From Pseudomonas sp. HOU2 (GTDB lineage: Bacteria > Pseudomonadota > Gammaproteobacteria > Pseudomonadales > Pseudomonadaceae): 64,000 bases of DNA. The DNA is taken from positions 496,001 to 560,000 of the forward strand of contig NZ_CP160398.1 in assembly GCF_040729435.1 (NCBI RefSeq), written 5' to 3'. Position numbers and translations under genes: made by a program. Positions within the stretch are counted from its first letter, which is position 1. Each line of letters starts with the position of its first letter. Shown here piece by piece: positions 34,688 through 44,599 of the stretch. A model generated the notes under the pieces. That model ran no database searches and was not told the DNA's origin. It saw nothing but the letters and a program-made list of their open reading frames with translations.

Positions 34688-35481
34688 CCCTGAGCCTTAC
34701 ACAAGCCCGTCTGCACCACACCAACGGGGTCGATGCGCTGCGTGGCGTCGACCTGCAGATTGGCGCCGGTGAGCAGGTGGCGATCATCGGTCCGTCCGGG
34801 GCCGGTAAATCCAGTCTGTTGAACCTGCTGGCCACCGCATTGCGCCCCAGCAGCGGTGAAATCGAGGTGCTGGGCGAACGCCCCTGGCACCTCTCCGCTC
34901 GTCAACGCCAACGCCTGCGTGCGCGCATCGGCCTGGTTCACCAAGCACCGCCGCTGCCGCCGCGCCAACGTGTAGTGACGGCGGTGCTGGCCGGTAAACT
35001 CGGGCAGTGGAGTTTGGGCAAGAGCCTGCTGAATCTGCTGCATCCCACGGACATTCCCGGCGCCCGTGCGGCCCTCGCCCGCCTGGATCTGGGCGACAAA
35101 CTTTTCGCTTACTGCCAGCAATTGTCCGGTGGCCAATTGCAGCGCGTGGGCATTGCCCGGGTGCTGTATCAGGCACCGGAGATTCTGCTGGCGGACGAAC
35201 CGGTGTCGGCGATGGACCCGGTGTTGGCCGGGCACACCCTGTCGATCCTCTCGCAGCATGCCCGGGCACATAACGTCACGCTGGTGGCGAGTCTGCACGC
35301 GGTGGAGCTGGCGCTGGCGCATTTTCCGCGGATCGTCGGTTTGCGCGACGGCCAGATCCTGTTCGACAGCCCTGCCGCACAGATCAGCCGCGAGATGCTT
35401 GATGCGCTGTACGCCAACGAGCAATTGCAAAGCCCGACGACGCCGAGTGCGCCGCTGATTGTGCAGATCCCGCGATGCTGA
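34684..35481 (+). CDS. ABC transporter ATP-binding protein (PhnC-like)
   Basis: 265 aa. Walker A GPSGAGKSS (near residue 37), signature LSGGQLQRVGIAR, Walker B ILLADEP and the H-loop VASLHAVELAL. Starts in an ATGA overlap with the binding-protein gene. It should energise uptake through the two permeases encoded immediately downstream. Confidence 0.92.
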   Translation: MTLSLTQARLHHTNGVDALRGVDLQIGAGEQVAIIGPSGAGKSSLLNLLATALRPSSGEIEVLGERPWHLSARQRQRLRARIGLVHQAPPLPPRQRVVTAVLAGKLGQWSLGKSLLNLLHPTDIPGARAALARLDLGDKLFAYCQQLSGGQLQRVGIARVLYQAPEILLADEPVSAMDPVLAGHTLSILSQHARAHNVTLVASLHAVELALAHFPRIVGLRDGQILFDSPAAQISREMLDALYANEQLQSPTTPSAPLIVQIPRC

Positions 35482-36302
35482 GGGCTGACTCACGCGACCC
35501 GGCCGCCGCGCCGCGATTATTGCTGACCCTGCTGGCGCTGGCCTTGCTGTGGCCGGGCATCCAGCTCAGCGAACTGGACCTGGGGGTGCTGCTGCACAGC
35601 GACAGCCAGACCGAAATGGGCCGTTTCATCTCCGGGTTCTGGCCACCGGCGCATGACCACGACTTTCTCCAGTTGCTGCTCAAGGCGACCCTGCAAACCC
35701 TGGCCATCGCCACCGCCGGCATGGCCCTGGCGCTGCTGCTGGCGGTGCCGGCCAGCCTGATTGCCAGCCGCGCGCTGTCGTTGTCTGCGGCGTCCCGCAG
35801 CGGCATTCCCAGTCGGCTCGGGCGCTTGCTGCGCTGGCCGGTGCGCGGGCTACTGATCTTCTTGCGCAGCGTGCCGGAAATCGTCTGGGCGCTGCTGTTC
35901 GTGCGTGCCGTGGGCCTCGGCCCGGCGGCCGGTGTGCTGGCGATCGCCATCACCTACAGCGGCATGCTCGGCAAGGTCTACGCGGAGATTTTCGAGTCCA
36001 CCGACCAGCGTCCGGCACACGCCTTGATGCAGGCCGGTAGCGGACGGCTCGCGGCGTTCGCCTACGGGATTCTGCCGAATGTCGCGGCGGAGCTGCTGTC
36101 GTACACGGTGTATCGCTGGGAGTGCGCGATTCGGGCGTCGGTGGTGATGGGGTTTGTCGGCGCCGGTGGCCTCGGTCAGCAGATCGATCTGTCGCTGCGC
36201 ATGTTCGCCAGCGGTGAAGTGGCAAGCATGTTGCTGACCTTCCTGATCCTGGTGCTCGGCGCCGACCAACTCAGCCGCCTGCTGCGTTGGAGGCTGACAT
36301 GA
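35475..36302 (+). CDS. ABC transporter permease (PhnE-like), first
   Basis: 275 aa with about six membrane helices. The permease loop ALMQAGSGRLAAFAYGILPN carries the conserved ATPase-contact EAA-like element; the C-terminal region has VVMGFVGAGGLGQQIDLSLR, typical of PhnE. Starts seven bases before the ATPase stop codon. Forms a heterodimeric channel with the next gene product, as is usual when two PhnE-like genes are adjacent. Confidence 0.9.
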   Translation: MLRADSRDPAAAPRLLLTLLALALLWPGIQLSELDLGVLLHSDSQTEMGRFISGFWPPAHDHDFLQLLLKATLQTLAIATAGMALALLLAVPASLIASRALSLSAASRSGIPSRLGRLLRWPVRGLLIFLRSVPEIVWALLFVRAVGLGPAAGVLAIAITYSGMLGKVYAEIFESTDQRPAHALMQAGSGRLAAFAYGILPNVAAELLSYTVYRWECAIRASVVMGFVGAGGLGQQIDLSLRMFASGEVASMLLTFLILVLGADQLSRLLRWRLT

Positions 36303-37066
36303 ATCGCCTGATCAATCTGTTGCTGGTGGTCGGCATTGGCGTCGCGGTCATCGCCTCGTTCGGTTACCTCGAACTCGACCTCGGTGAACTCGGCAGCGCC
36401 ACCAGCCTCAAGCAGATGGGCGCCTACGCGCAGCGCTTTCTCAGCCCGGACCTGAGCGCCACGCACCTGCAGGCGATCCTCAAGGGCGCGCTGGAAACCC
36501 TCGCCATGTCGGCCCTCGGCACCCTGCTCGCGGCGGTGTTCGGCATCCTGCTCGCGCTGCCTGCCGCCGGTCGTTTCGGCTGGCCGCTGCAAAGCGCTTC
36601 GCGGCTGCTGCTCAACGGTCTGCGGGCGATTCCGGAACTGGTGTGGGCGGCGCTGATGGTGCTCGCCGCCGGCCTCGGCCCGAACGCCGGCACCCTGGCG
36701 CTGGCCCTGCACACCACCGGGGTGCTCGGCCGTTTGTTCGCCGAAGCGCTGGAAAACACCCCGCCGGAACCGGCCGAAGCGATCCGCTTGCAGGGCGGCA
36801 ATCCGGTGCTCGCGTTCTGCTACGGCACCCTGCCCAACCTCGCTCCGCAATTGCTCGCGTATTGCCTGTATCGCTGGGAAAACAATATCCGCATGGCCAG
36901 TGTGCTGGGCTTCGTCGGTGCCGGTGGTTTGGGGCAGATGCTGTATGTCAGCCTCAGCCTGTTTCAGGAAGCGCAGGCGAGCACGGTGATTCTGGCGATG
37001 CTGATTCTGGTGCTGGGCGTGGATTCGCTGAGTGCGTGGAGCCGCCAGCGCTGGGTCAAGGCCTGA
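36299..37066 (+). CDS. ABC transporter permease (PhnE-like), second
   Basis: 255 aa from the ATG at 36299, overlapping the preceding stop by four bases and preceded by GGAGG. Six membrane helices; the loop EAIRLQGGNPVLAFCYGTLP and the motif SVLGFVGAGGLGQML mirror those of the first permease. Both carry SGFWPPAH/RFLSPDLS-type periplasmic segments before the channel domain. Last gene of the importer operon. Confidence 0.9.
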   Translation: MNRLINLLLVVGIGVAVIASFGYLELDLGELGSATSLKQMGAYAQRFLSPDLSATHLQAILKGALETLAMSALGTLLAAVFGILLALPAAGRFGWPLQSASRLLLNGLRAIPELVWAALMVLAAGLGPNAGTLALALHTTGVLGRLFAEALENTPPEPAEAIRLQGGNPVLAFCYGTLPNLAPQLLAYCLYRWENNIRMASVLGFVGAGGLGQMLYVSLSLFQEAQASTVILAMLILVLGVDSLSAWSRQRWVKA

Positions 37067-37076
37067 CGGGCAAGCC

Positions 37077-37850
37077 TCACTGCCCCGTCGCCAACCGATA
37101 CTGGCGTGGGGTGAATCCGGTCGATGCCTTGAACTGCCGGGTGAACGCGCTGTGGTCGGTATACCCGCACTGCAGCGCCACTTCGGTGATCGGCAAGTCG
37201 CCGTGCAACAGCCGATGTGCATGCTCAAGACGCACTTTCTGGATCATTTGGCGCGGCGTCAGGTGGAACACCCGCTTGCAGTAACGCTCCAGTTGCGCCA
37301 CGGAAATCCCGGCGATGCGCGTCAGTTCGCTCAGGCTGACGCGCTGATTGAAATTCGCCCGGATGTACTCGTCCACCGCCGCCAGACGCTGATACGCCGG
37401 ATGGGTTTCGCTGGCGGTTTGCAGGTCGACGGAAATTCCTGCCAGGCCGATGATCCGGTTGTCGCGGTCGTACAGCGGGCGCTTGTGGGTCAGGCACCAA
37501 CCCGGTTCGCGGCTGCCGTACAGATGCAACTCCAGCTGGTCCTCCAGCACCAATCCCTCTTCCAGCACGCGCCGATCCTGCTCGGTGTAGCCCGGACCCA
37601 ATTGCGCCGGAAACACCTCGGCGCTGGTCTTGCCCAGTAACGGTCGCAGGTCTTTCAAACCGCAGCGCTGCACCAGCGTCTGGTTGGCCATGACGTAGCG
37701 CGCCTGCAGATCCTTGATGAAGATCGCCGCGTTGGGAATCACGTCGAGCATGGGCAACAGCAGCGCCATGCTGGCGAGCAGGTCGTCGAGGCATTGCGGT
37801 CGGCTCGCTTCGTTGTGCTGGCTCAGGATCGCAAACGCGTTCTGCGGCAT
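37077..37850 (-). CDS. PAS-AraC transcriptional regulator of the hydroxyproline cluster
   Basis: 257 aa from the ATG at 37850; the GTG three codons earlier lies in the GGGGAG ribosome site. Residues about 30-140 form a PAS domain (MLDVIPNAAIFIKDLQARYV, GLAGISVDLQTASE). The C-terminal AraC HTH has SLSELTRIAGISVAQLERYC and PITEVALQCGYTDHSAFTRQ. It is divergent from the APC permease and the hydroxyproline genes, 200 bases apart, so it is the probable regulator of that cluster. PAS-AraC sensors of this type are known beside such clusters. Confidence 0.87.
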   Translation of the reverse strand: MPQNAFAILSQHNEASRPQCLDDLLASMALLLPMLDVIPNAAIFIKDLQARYVMANQTLVQRCGLKDLRPLLGKTSAEVFPAQLGPGYTEQDRRVLEEGLVLEDQLELHLYGSREPGWCLTHKRPLYDRDNRIIGLAGISVDLQTASETHPAYQRLAAVDEYIRANFNQRVSLSELTRIAGISVAQLERYCKRVFHLTPRQMIQKVRLEHAHRLLHGDLPITEVALQCGYTDHSAFTRQFKASTGFTPRQYRLATGQ

Positions 37851-38050
37851 GACTGTCACTCCCCACTCTGCGCATTGGCTTGCGCGCAGATTGCCCGATG
37901 GCCGACAGCCTGTCGAGCCGGGCCTTTGCCGCTGGCCATTGTGCTGATTTCGTCATCGTCACCGGCAAAAAACATCAATCGCCCATCGCCTGATGAGTTC
38001 ACTGTAGCGCCACTGCACGCCCCTCAAACAACCAACAAGAAGGCGACGCT

Positions 38051-39679
38051 ATGACAGGCCAAGGCAAGTTCAAGAAACAACTTTCACTGATAGACCTCAC
38101 GTTCATCGGGCTGGGCGCGATCTTCGGTTCGGGCTGGTTGTTCGCCGCCAGTCACGTGTCGGCCATCGCCGGCCCGGCGGGGATCTTTTCCTGGCTGCTC
38201 GGTGGTTTCGCCGTGTTGCTGCTGGGCATCGTCTACTGCGAATTGGGTGCCGCATTGCCGCGTGCCGGCGGTGTGGTGCGTTACCCGGTTTACTCCCACG
38301 GGCCGCTGCTCGGTTACCTGATGGGCTTCATCACGCTGATCGCGTTTTCCAGCCTGGTGGCGATCGAAGTGGTCGCCTCGCGGCAATATGCGGCAGCGTG
38401 GTTTCCCGAGTTGACCAGGGTCGGCTCCAGCGACCCGACCGTGCTTGGCTGGTTCGTGCAGTTCGGGCTGTTGTGCCTGTTTTTCCTGCTCAATTATCGC
38501 AGCGTGAAGACCTTCGCCATGGCCAACAATCTGGTCAGCGTGTTCAAGTTCATCGTGCCGCTGCTGGTGATCGGCGTGCTGTTCACCTTCTTCAAACCGG
38601 CGAATTTCGAAGTGCATGGCTTTGCACCGTTCGGCCTGTCCGGCATCGAAATGGCCGTGTCGGCCGGCGGGGTGATCTTCGCTTATCTGGGCCTGACGCC
38701 GATCATTTCCGTGGCCAGTGAAGTGAAGAACCCGCAACGCACGATTCCGATTGCGCTGATCCTGTCGGTGCTGCTGTCCACCGCGATCTACGTGCTGCTG
38801 CAAACCGCGTTCCTCGGCGGCATCCCGACCGAAATGCTCGCCAATGGCTGGGCCGGCGTCGCCAAGGAACTGGCTCTGCCGTATCGCGACATCGCGTTGG
38901 CACTGGGCGTCGGCTGGCTGGCGTATCTGGTGGTGGCCGATGCGGTGATCTCGCCCAGCGGTTGCGGCAACATCTACATGAATGCCACGCCGCGAGTGAT
39001 CTACGGCTGGGCGCAAACCGGGACGTTCTTCAAGATCTTCACCCGCATCGATGAAAAATCCGGCATCCCGCGCCCGGCGCTGTGGCTGACCTTTGGCTTG
39101 TCGGTGTTCTGGACCCTGCCGTTCCCGTCGTGGGAAGCGCTGATCAACGTGGTCTCCGCCGCACTGGTATTGAGCTACGCCGTGGCCCCGGTGTCGGTGG
39201 CCGCACTGCGTCGCAATGCGCCGGACATGCCGCGTCCGTTCCGGGTCAAGGGCATGAGTGTGCTCGGGCCGCTGTCGTTCATCATCGCCGCGCTGATCGT
39301 CTACTGGTCGGGCTGGGGCACCGTGTCGTGGTTGCTTGGCCTGCAAATCCTGATGTTTGTCATCTACCTGTTGTGCGGGCGCATGGTGCCGACAGCGCAC
39401 CTCAATCTGGGTCAGCAAGTGCGTTCTTCGGCGTGGCTGATCGGCTTCTACGCGGTGACCATCGTCCTCTCCAAACTCGGCAGTTTTGGCGGTGTCGGCG
39501 TGCTCAGCCATCCGTTCGATACGGTGATCGTCGCAGTCTGTGCACTGGGCATCTACTACTGGGGCGCCGCCACCGGCGTACCGGCACACCTGATTCGTCT
39601 GGAAACCGAGGACGACGAAAGCGAAGCCGCTGAATCCTCCACCCCTTCGGCCACGGGCCAGCGCCCGGCTCACGCCTGA
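38051..39679 (+). CDS. APC-family amino-acid permease, probably for hydroxyproline
   Basis: 542 aa with about twelve to fourteen membrane helices. Family start [20 protein letters not shown] (helix 1 with the unwound G-S-G motif of the amino-acid binding site), then [18 protein letters not shown]. Longer than typical 450-residue members owing to a C-terminal helix pair and a charged tail ([14 protein letters not shown]). Its place at the head of the hydroxyproline genes implies hydroxyproline or proline import; this is inference. Confidence 0.87.
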   Translation: MTGQGKFKKQLSLIDLTFIGLGAIFGSGWLFAASHVSAIAGPAGIFSWLLGGFAVLLLGIVYCELGAALPRAGGVVRYPVYSHGPLLGYLMGFITLIAFSSLVAIEVVASRQYAAAWFPELTRVGSSDPTVLGWFVQFGLLCLFFLLNYRSVKTFAMANNLVSVFKFIVPLLVIGVLFTFFKPANFEVHGFAPFGLSGIEMAVSAGGVIFAYLGLTPIISVASEVKNPQRTIPIALILSVLLSTAIYVLLQTAFLGGIPTEMLANGWAGVAKELALPYRDIALALGVGWLAYLVVADAVISPSGCGNIYMNATPRVIYGWAQTGTFFKIFTRIDEKSGIPRPALWLTFGLSVFWTLPFPSWEALINVVSAALVLSYAVAPVSVAALRRNAPDMPRPFRVKGMSVLGPLSFIIAALIVYWSGWGTVSWLLGLQILMFVIYLLCGRMVPTAHLNLGQQVRSSAWLIGFYAVTIVLSKLGSFGGVGVLSHPFDTVIVAVCALGIYYWGAATGVPAHLIRLETEDDESEAAESSTPSATGQRPAHA

Positions 39680-39701
39680 CCTTCACTCAAGGGACGAACC
39701 C

Positions 39702-40628
39702 ATGAAACGACTGCATATCATCGATTCCCATACCGGCGGCGAACCGACGCGTCTGGTGATGAAGGGCTTCCCCGAGCTGCCCGGCAACAGCATCGCCGAA
39801 AAGCGCGATGCCCTGCGCGAAGGCCACGATCAATGGCGCCGCGCCTGTCTGCTGGAGCCGCGCGGCAACGACGTGCTGGTCGGCGCGCTGTACTGCGCGC
39901 CGGTCTCGCCGGACGCCACCTGCGGGGTGATTTTTTTCAACAACGCCGGCTACCTCGGCATGTGCGGCCACGGCACCATCGGCCTGGTCAATTCGCTGCA
40001 TTACCTGGGCCGCATCGAACCGGGCGTGCACCAGATCGACACCCCGGTCGGCCCGGTCAGCGCCACCCTGCACGAGGACGGCGCGGTGACCCTGGGCAAC
40101 GTTCCGGCCTGGCGCTACCGCAAACAGGTGCCGGTGGACGTGCCCGGCTACGGTCGCGTCTTCGGTGATATCGCCTGGGGCGGCAACTGGTTTTTCCTCG
40201 TCTCCGAGCACGGTCAGGACCTGCAGATGAGCAACGTCGAAGCCCTCACCGAGTACACCTGGGCGATGCTCAAGGCTCTCGAAGCCCAAGGCATCCACGG
40301 CGAGGACGGCGCGTTGATCGACCACGTCGAACTGTTTGCCGACGATGCCAATGCCGACAGCCGCAACTTCGTCATGTGCCCCGGCAAAGCCTACGACCGC
40401 TCGCCCTGCGGCACCGGCACCAGCGCCAAACTCGCCTGCCTCGCCGCCGACGGCAAACTCGCCGAAGGCCAGGTCTGGACGCAAGCGAGCATCACCGGCA
40501 GCCAGTTCGAAGGCCGCTTCGAATGGCACGGCGAGCGCGTACGCCCGTTCATTACCGGCCGCGCCTACATGACCGCCGACGCCACCCTGCTGATCGACGA
40601 GCAGGATCCTTTCGCGTGGGGCATCTGA
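39702..40628 (+). CDS. lhpA: 4-hydroxyproline 2-epimerase
   Basis: 308 aa proline racemase-family enzyme. Both catalytic cysteines are present: [13 protein letters not shown] (general base/acid Cys about residue 88) and [13 protein letters not shown] (Cys about 236), the pair that distinguishes 2-epimerases and racemases from the Thr-containing dehydratases. N-terminal [13 protein letters not shown] is standard. It interconverts trans-4-hydroxy-L-proline and cis-4-hydroxy-D-proline, the first step of catabolism. Follows the permease by 22 bases. Confidence 0.95.
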   Translation: MKRLHIIDSHTGGEPTRLVMKGFPELPGNSIAEKRDALREGHDQWRRACLLEPRGNDVLVGALYCAPVSPDATCGVIFFNNAGYLGMCGHGTIGLVNSLHYLGRIEPGVHQIDTPVGPVSATLHEDGAVTLGNVPAWRYRKQVPVDVPGYGRVFGDIAWGGNWFFLVSEHGQDLQMSNVEALTEYTWAMLKALEAQGIHGEDGALIDHVELFADDANADSRNFVMCPGKAYDRSPCGTGTSAKLACLAADGKLAEGQVWTQASITGSQFEGRFEWHGERVRPFITGRAYMTADATLLIDEQDPFAWGI

Positions 40629-40679
40629 CCTGCCCCGCTTTTCTACCGATCCGAATGAATGTCCCGAGGAGCTACAACA

Positions 40680-41627
40680 ATGAGCGATAACATCTTCACT
40701 GGCTGCATTCCCGCGCTGATGACCCCGTGCACCGCTGCACGCAAACCTGACTTCGACGCCCTGGTGGCCAAGGGCCGCGAGCTGATCGATATCGGCATGA
40801 GCGCAGTGGTTTACTGCGGCTCGATGGGTGACTGGCCGCTGCTGACCGAGGCCGAGCGTCAGGAAGGCGTGGCGCGGCTGGTGGCTGCTGGCGTACCGAC
40901 CATCGTCGGCACCGGCGCGGTCAACAGCCGTGAAGCGGTGTCCCACGCCGCCCACGCCGCGAAAGTCGGCGCCCATGGCCTGATGGTGATTCCACGCGTG
41001 CTGTCCCGCGGCGCTTCGGCCACCGCACAAAAAGCCCACTTCGCCGCCATCCTCAAAGCCGCGCCCAACCTGCCGGCGGTGATCTACAACAGTCCTTACT
41101 ACGGCTTCGCCACCCGCGCCGACCTGTTCTTCGAACTGCGCCGCGAGTACCCGAACCTGATCGGCTTCAAGGAGTTCGGTGGCGGCGCCGACTTGCGCTA
41201 CGCCGCCGAAAACATCACCTCGCAGGACGATGCCGTGACCCTGATGGTCGGTGTCGATACGCAAGTGGTGCACGGTTTCGTCAACTGCAACGCCACCGGC
41301 GCGATCACCGGCATCGGCAACGCCCTGCCGCGCGAAGTGCTGCAATTGGTGGCGCTGAGCAAGCAAGCGGCCAAGGGCGATGCCAAGGCCCGGCGCCTGG
41401 CGCGCGAACTGGAAGCGGCGCTGGCGGTGCTGTCGTCGTTCGATGAAGGCTGTGATCTGGTGCTGTATTACAAGCACCTGATGGTGCTCAACGGCGACCG
41501 CGAATACGCCCTGCATTTCAACGAAACCGACGCCTTGAGCGATGCCCAGCGTCGTTACGCCGAGACTCAGTACGCGCTGTTCCGCCAGTGGTACAAAAAC
41601 TGGTCCGCCGAACAGAACCTCGCCTGA
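40680..41627 (+). CDS. lhpC: Delta1-pyrroline-4-hydroxy-2-carboxylate deaminase (DapA family)
   Basis: 315 aa from the ATG at 40680 with GAGGAG eleven bases ahead. A class I aldolase-like barrel: Schiff-base Lys in [10 protein letters not shown], Tyr in [11 protein letters not shown] and the [10 protein letters not shown] loop in place of the GTTGE of true DHDPS. It should convert the pyrroline hydroxy acid to alpha-ketoglutarate semialdehyde and ammonia, the third step of the pathway. Followed by a small intergenic hairpin, then the semialdehyde dehydrogenase gene. Confidence 0.92.
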   Translation: MSDNIFTGCIPALMTPCTAARKPDFDALVAKGRELIDIGMSAVVYCGSMGDWPLLTEAERQEGVARLVAAGVPTIVGTGAVNSREAVSHAAHAAKVGAHGLMVIPRVLSRGASATAQKAHFAAILKAAPNLPAVIYNSPYYGFATRADLFFELRREYPNLIGFKEFGGGADLRYAAENITSQDDAVTLMVGVDTQVVHGFVNCNATGAITGIGNALPREVLQLVALSKQAAKGDAKARRLARELEAALAVLSSFDEGCDLVLYYKHLMVLNGDREYALHFNETDALSDAQRRYAETQYALFRQWYKNWSAEQNLA

Positions 41628-41638
41628 CCGCAGTCCCT

Positions 41639-41659
41639 GCCCCGGCGTGATGCCGGGGC
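41639..41659 (+). terminator. Intercistronic hairpin in the hydroxyproline operon
   Basis: GCCCCGGC and GCCGGGGC form an eight-base stem around GTGAT, followed by TTCACCTCTTTT. It may attenuate or protect the transcript between the deaminase and dehydrogenase genes rather than end it fully. Confidence 0.55.
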
Positions 41660-41685
41660 TTCACCTCTTTTATCAAGGAAGCGTC

Positions 41686-43263
41686 ATGACTCTGACAGGC
41701 CACATGTTGATCGGCGGCCAAGCCATCGCCGGCAGCCGTGAAGCGATCCGTGCGATCAATCCCGCCACCGACGCACTGCTGGAACCGGCCTATGCCGGTG
41801 GCAGCAGCGAGCATGTCGAACAGGCCTGCGCACTGGCGTGGCAAGCCTTTGATTGTTATCGCGAGACCTCCCTCGACGCTCGCGCCGAATTTCTCGAAAC
41901 CATCGCCAATGAGATCGAAGCCCTTGGCGATGCGCTGATCGACCGTGCCGTGGCCGAAACCGGCCTGCCACGCGCTCGCATTCAAGGCGAACGTGGACGC
42001 ACCTGCGGGCAATTGCGCACCTTTGCCCGCACCGTGCGCGCCGGCGAATGGCTGGATGTGCGGGTCGACCAATCACAACCCCAACGTCAGCCACTGCCAC
42101 GTTCTGATCTGCGCCAGCGGCAGATCGCGTTGGGGCCAGTGGCCGTATTCGGCGCCAGCAACTTTCCGCTGGCGTTCTCGGTGGCGGGCGGCGACACCGC
42201 TTCGGCGCTGGCCGCCGGTTGCCCGGTGATCGTCAAGGCGCACAGCGCGCATCCCGGCACCAGTGAACTGGTGGGCCAGGCGCTGACTCGCGCGGTGGAA
42301 AAATCCGCTTTGCCTAAAGGCGTGTTTTCGCTGCTGTTCGGTTCCGGCAACGAGGTCGGCATTGCGTTGGTCAGCGATTGGCGCATCAAGGCTGTGGGCT
42401 TCACCGGATCGCGCAGTGGCGGCCTCGCCTTGAGCAAAGCCGCACAAGCGCGACCTGAACCGATTCCGGTGTATGCGGAAATGAGTTCGATCAATCCGGT
42501 GTTGTTGTTTCCCGCAGCGCTTGCCGCACGTGGTGAAGCGTTGGCGCAGGGCTTTGTCGCCTCGCTGACTCAGGGCGCCGGGCAGTTCTGCACCAATCCC
42601 GGGCTGGTCATCGCTCGCCAAGGGCCGACGCTGGACGGTTTCATTGCCGCTGCCGCCGAAGGGGTCCAGGGCACCCCGGCGCAGACCATGCTCACGCCGG
42701 GGATTTTCCGCGCCTATGCAAGCGCCGTCGCCGCGTTGGCCGAACATCCTCAGGCGCAACGCGTGGCCATCGGTCTAGCGGCTGAAGGCCCGAACCAGTG
42801 TCAGGCGCAATTGTTCGTGACCCAGGCGCAGGACTTTCTCGCTGACGCACGCCTGCAAGGTGAAATCTTTGGTGCAGCATCACTGATCGTACAGTGCGCC
42901 AACGACGATGAAATCCGTCAGGTCTGCGAGCACCTCGAAGGCCAGTTGACCGCCACCCTGCAGCTGGATGACGCCGATCTGGATCGCGCCCGGGCCTTGT
43001 TGCCGACACTGGAACGCAAGGCCGGACGTCTGCTGGTCAACGGCTGGCCGACCGGGGTCGAGGTCTGTGATGCGATGGTGCATGGCGGGCCGTTTCCGGC
43101 CACGTCGGATTCGCGCAGCACCTCGGTCGGCACGGCGGCGATCCTGCGTTTCCTGCGGCCGGTGTGTTATCAGGATTTTCCCGACAGCCTGCTGCCGCCG
43201 CCGCTGAAACAGGCGAATCCGCTGCAGTTACGGCGCTTGCTCGACGGTCAGAGGGAAGCCTGA
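41686..43263 (+). CDS. lhpG: Alpha-ketoglutarate semialdehyde dehydrogenase
   Basis: 525 aa from the ATG at 41686 (AAGGAAG site). ALDH fold of the longer alpha-KGSA branch: oxyanion Asn in [16 protein letters not shown], coenzyme [11 protein letters not shown], general-base Glu in [10 protein letters not shown], nucleophile Cys in [10 protein letters not shown]. It oxidises 2-oxoglutarate semialdehyde to 2-oxoglutarate with NAD(P), the last step of hydroxyproline breakdown. The FAD oxidoreductase gene begins two bases after its stop. Confidence 0.93.
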   Translation: MTLTGHMLIGGQAIAGSREAIRAINPATDALLEPAYAGGSSEHVEQACALAWQAFDCYRETSLDARAEFLETIANEIEALGDALIDRAVAETGLPRARIQGERGRTCGQLRTFARTVRAGEWLDVRVDQSQPQRQPLPRSDLRQRQIALGPVAVFGASNFPLAFSVAGGDTASALAAGCPVIVKAHSAHPGTSELVGQALTRAVEKSALPKGVFSLLFGSGNEVGIALVSDWRIKAVGFTGSRSGGLALSKAAQARPEPIPVYAEMSSINPVLLFPAALAARGEALAQGFVASLTQGAGQFCTNPGLVIARQGPTLDGFIAAAAEGVQGTPAQTMLTPGIFRAYASAVAALAEHPQAQRVAIGLAAEGPNQCQAQLFVTQAQDFLADARLQGEIFGAASLIVQCANDDEIRQVCEHLEGQLTATLQLDDADLDRARALLPTLERKAGRLLVNGWPTGVEVCDAMVHGGPFPATSDSRSTSVGTAAILRFLRPVCYQDFPDSLLPPPLKQANPLQLRRLLDGQREA

Positions 43264-43265
43264 AC

Positions 43266-44531
43266 ATGCCCGACAACCTCACAGCGGACAACGCCGATAT
43301 CGCGGTGATCGGCGCCGGCATCATCGGTGTCGCCTGCGCCCTGCAACTGGCGCGTCAGGGTAAACGGGTGGTGGTCATCGACAAGCAACCGCCCGGTCAT
43401 GGCGCCTCGTTCGGCAACGCCGGGCACTTGGCCACCGAGCAGGTGTTTCCGATTGCCGACGCGTCGATCCTCAAGCGTCTGCCGGCGATGCTGATGGACC
43501 CGATGGGGCCGCTGCGCCTGGACTGGAAGTACATGCCGCGCGCTGTGCCGTGGTTCAGCCGATTGCTGCTGAACCTGCGCCCGGCGCCGTTCCAGCGCAC
43601 CGTGGCCGGCCTGCGTGCGCTCAACGAAAGCAGCCTCGACGCCTGGAAGCGCCTGCTGCACAGCATCGCCCGCCCCGACCTGCTCAAGGAGGACGGCTCG
43701 CTGCTGGTGTTCGAGCGCGCCGAGTCGCGACCCGCCATCGACGCCTTGCAGGCGCGCATGCGTCAGCAGCAGGTACCGGTGGACTTCTGGTCGGCCAGCG
43801 TCGTGCGAGAAAGCGCGCCGCAGCTCAGCGAACAGATTCAAGGCGGATTGTTCTACCCGCGCACCGGGCATTTTCTCGACCCGTATCAGGTGGTGTGTGA
43901 ACTGGTGAGCGCCGCCAAAACGGCCGGTGTGCGGTTCTTCCAGCAGGAGGTTCAGAGCGGCCAGTTGCAGGCGCATGGCGTGTCGCTGCTCACCGATCGT
44001 GGGCGTTTCACCGCGCGGCAGGTGCTGATCGCCTGTGGCGCGCATTCGGCCAAGCTCACCGCGGCGCTGACCGGTAAACGCGTGCCGCTGGACACCGAGC
44101 GCGGCTATCACCTGATGCTGCCCCACGAACACGCGCGCCTGCCGTTCGCGGTCACGTCGCTGGAGCGCAAGTTCATCATGACGCCAATGACCGGCGGCCT
44201 GCGCCTGGCCGGTACGGTGGAGTTCGCCGGCCTGCAGCGCCCGCCGTTCATGGAGCGCGCCTGGCAACTGCATCGCTTGAGCAAGGGCTTGTTCCGCCAT
44301 GATTTGAACGCTGAAAACGCGACGCCGTGGATGGGCTTTCGTCCGTCGCTGCCGGATTCGCTGCCGATCATCGACAAGGTCTGCGACGGCAAGGTGCTGC
44401 TCGCGTTCGGGCATCAGCATCTGGGGCTGACGCAGGCGGCGGTGACTGCTGAGATGATTGCTCAGTTGACATCTCCCTCGACCAGTTCCGGCGTGCCGAC
44501 GATGGATGCTTATCGATTGGGTCGTTTCTGA
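43266..44531 (+). CDS. lhpB: D-hydroxyproline dehydrogenase, single-subunit FAD type
   Basis: 421 aa DAO-family flavoprotein. FAD-binding Rossmann motif ADIAVIGAGIIGVACALQL, family motif GASFGNAGHLATEQVFP, and C-terminal FGHQHLGLTQAAVTAEMIAQ. It corresponds to the enzyme that oxidises cis-4-hydroxy-D-proline to the pyrroline carboxylate, the second step. This cluster has the single-gene form, not the multi-subunit form with separate alpha, beta and gamma genes. GAGGGAAG site inside the previous gene end. Last gene of the cluster. Confidence 0.9.
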   Translation: MPDNLTADNADIAVIGAGIIGVACALQLARQGKRVVVIDKQPPGHGASFGNAGHLATEQVFPIADASILKRLPAMLMDPMGPLRLDWKYMPRAVPWFSRLLLNLRPAPFQRTVAGLRALNESSLDAWKRLLHSIARPDLLKEDGSLLVFERAESRPAIDALQARMRQQQVPVDFWSASVVRESAPQLSEQIQGGLFYPRTGHFLDPYQVVCELVSAAKTAGVRFFQQEVQSGQLQAHGVSLLTDRGRFTARQVLIACGAHSAKLTAALTGKRVPLDTERGYHLMLPHEHARLPFAVTSLERKFIMTPMTGGLRLAGTVEFAGLQRPPFMERAWQLHRLSKGLFRHDLNAENATPWMGFRPSLPDSLPIIDKVCDGKVLLAFGHQHLGLTQAAVTAEMIAQLTSPSTSSGVPTMDAYRLGRF

Positions 44532-44599
44532 GATATCGATGAAACGTTTTTGGTTTCATACTGAGCGCCGATCTTGGCCCCGCGCATATGGAACCGACT

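Noticed and set aside
39687..41516. Minus-strand ORF of 609 codons opposite the hydroxyproline genes
   Set aside because: Crosses two real genes and an intergenic space; composition is typical of antisense frames.
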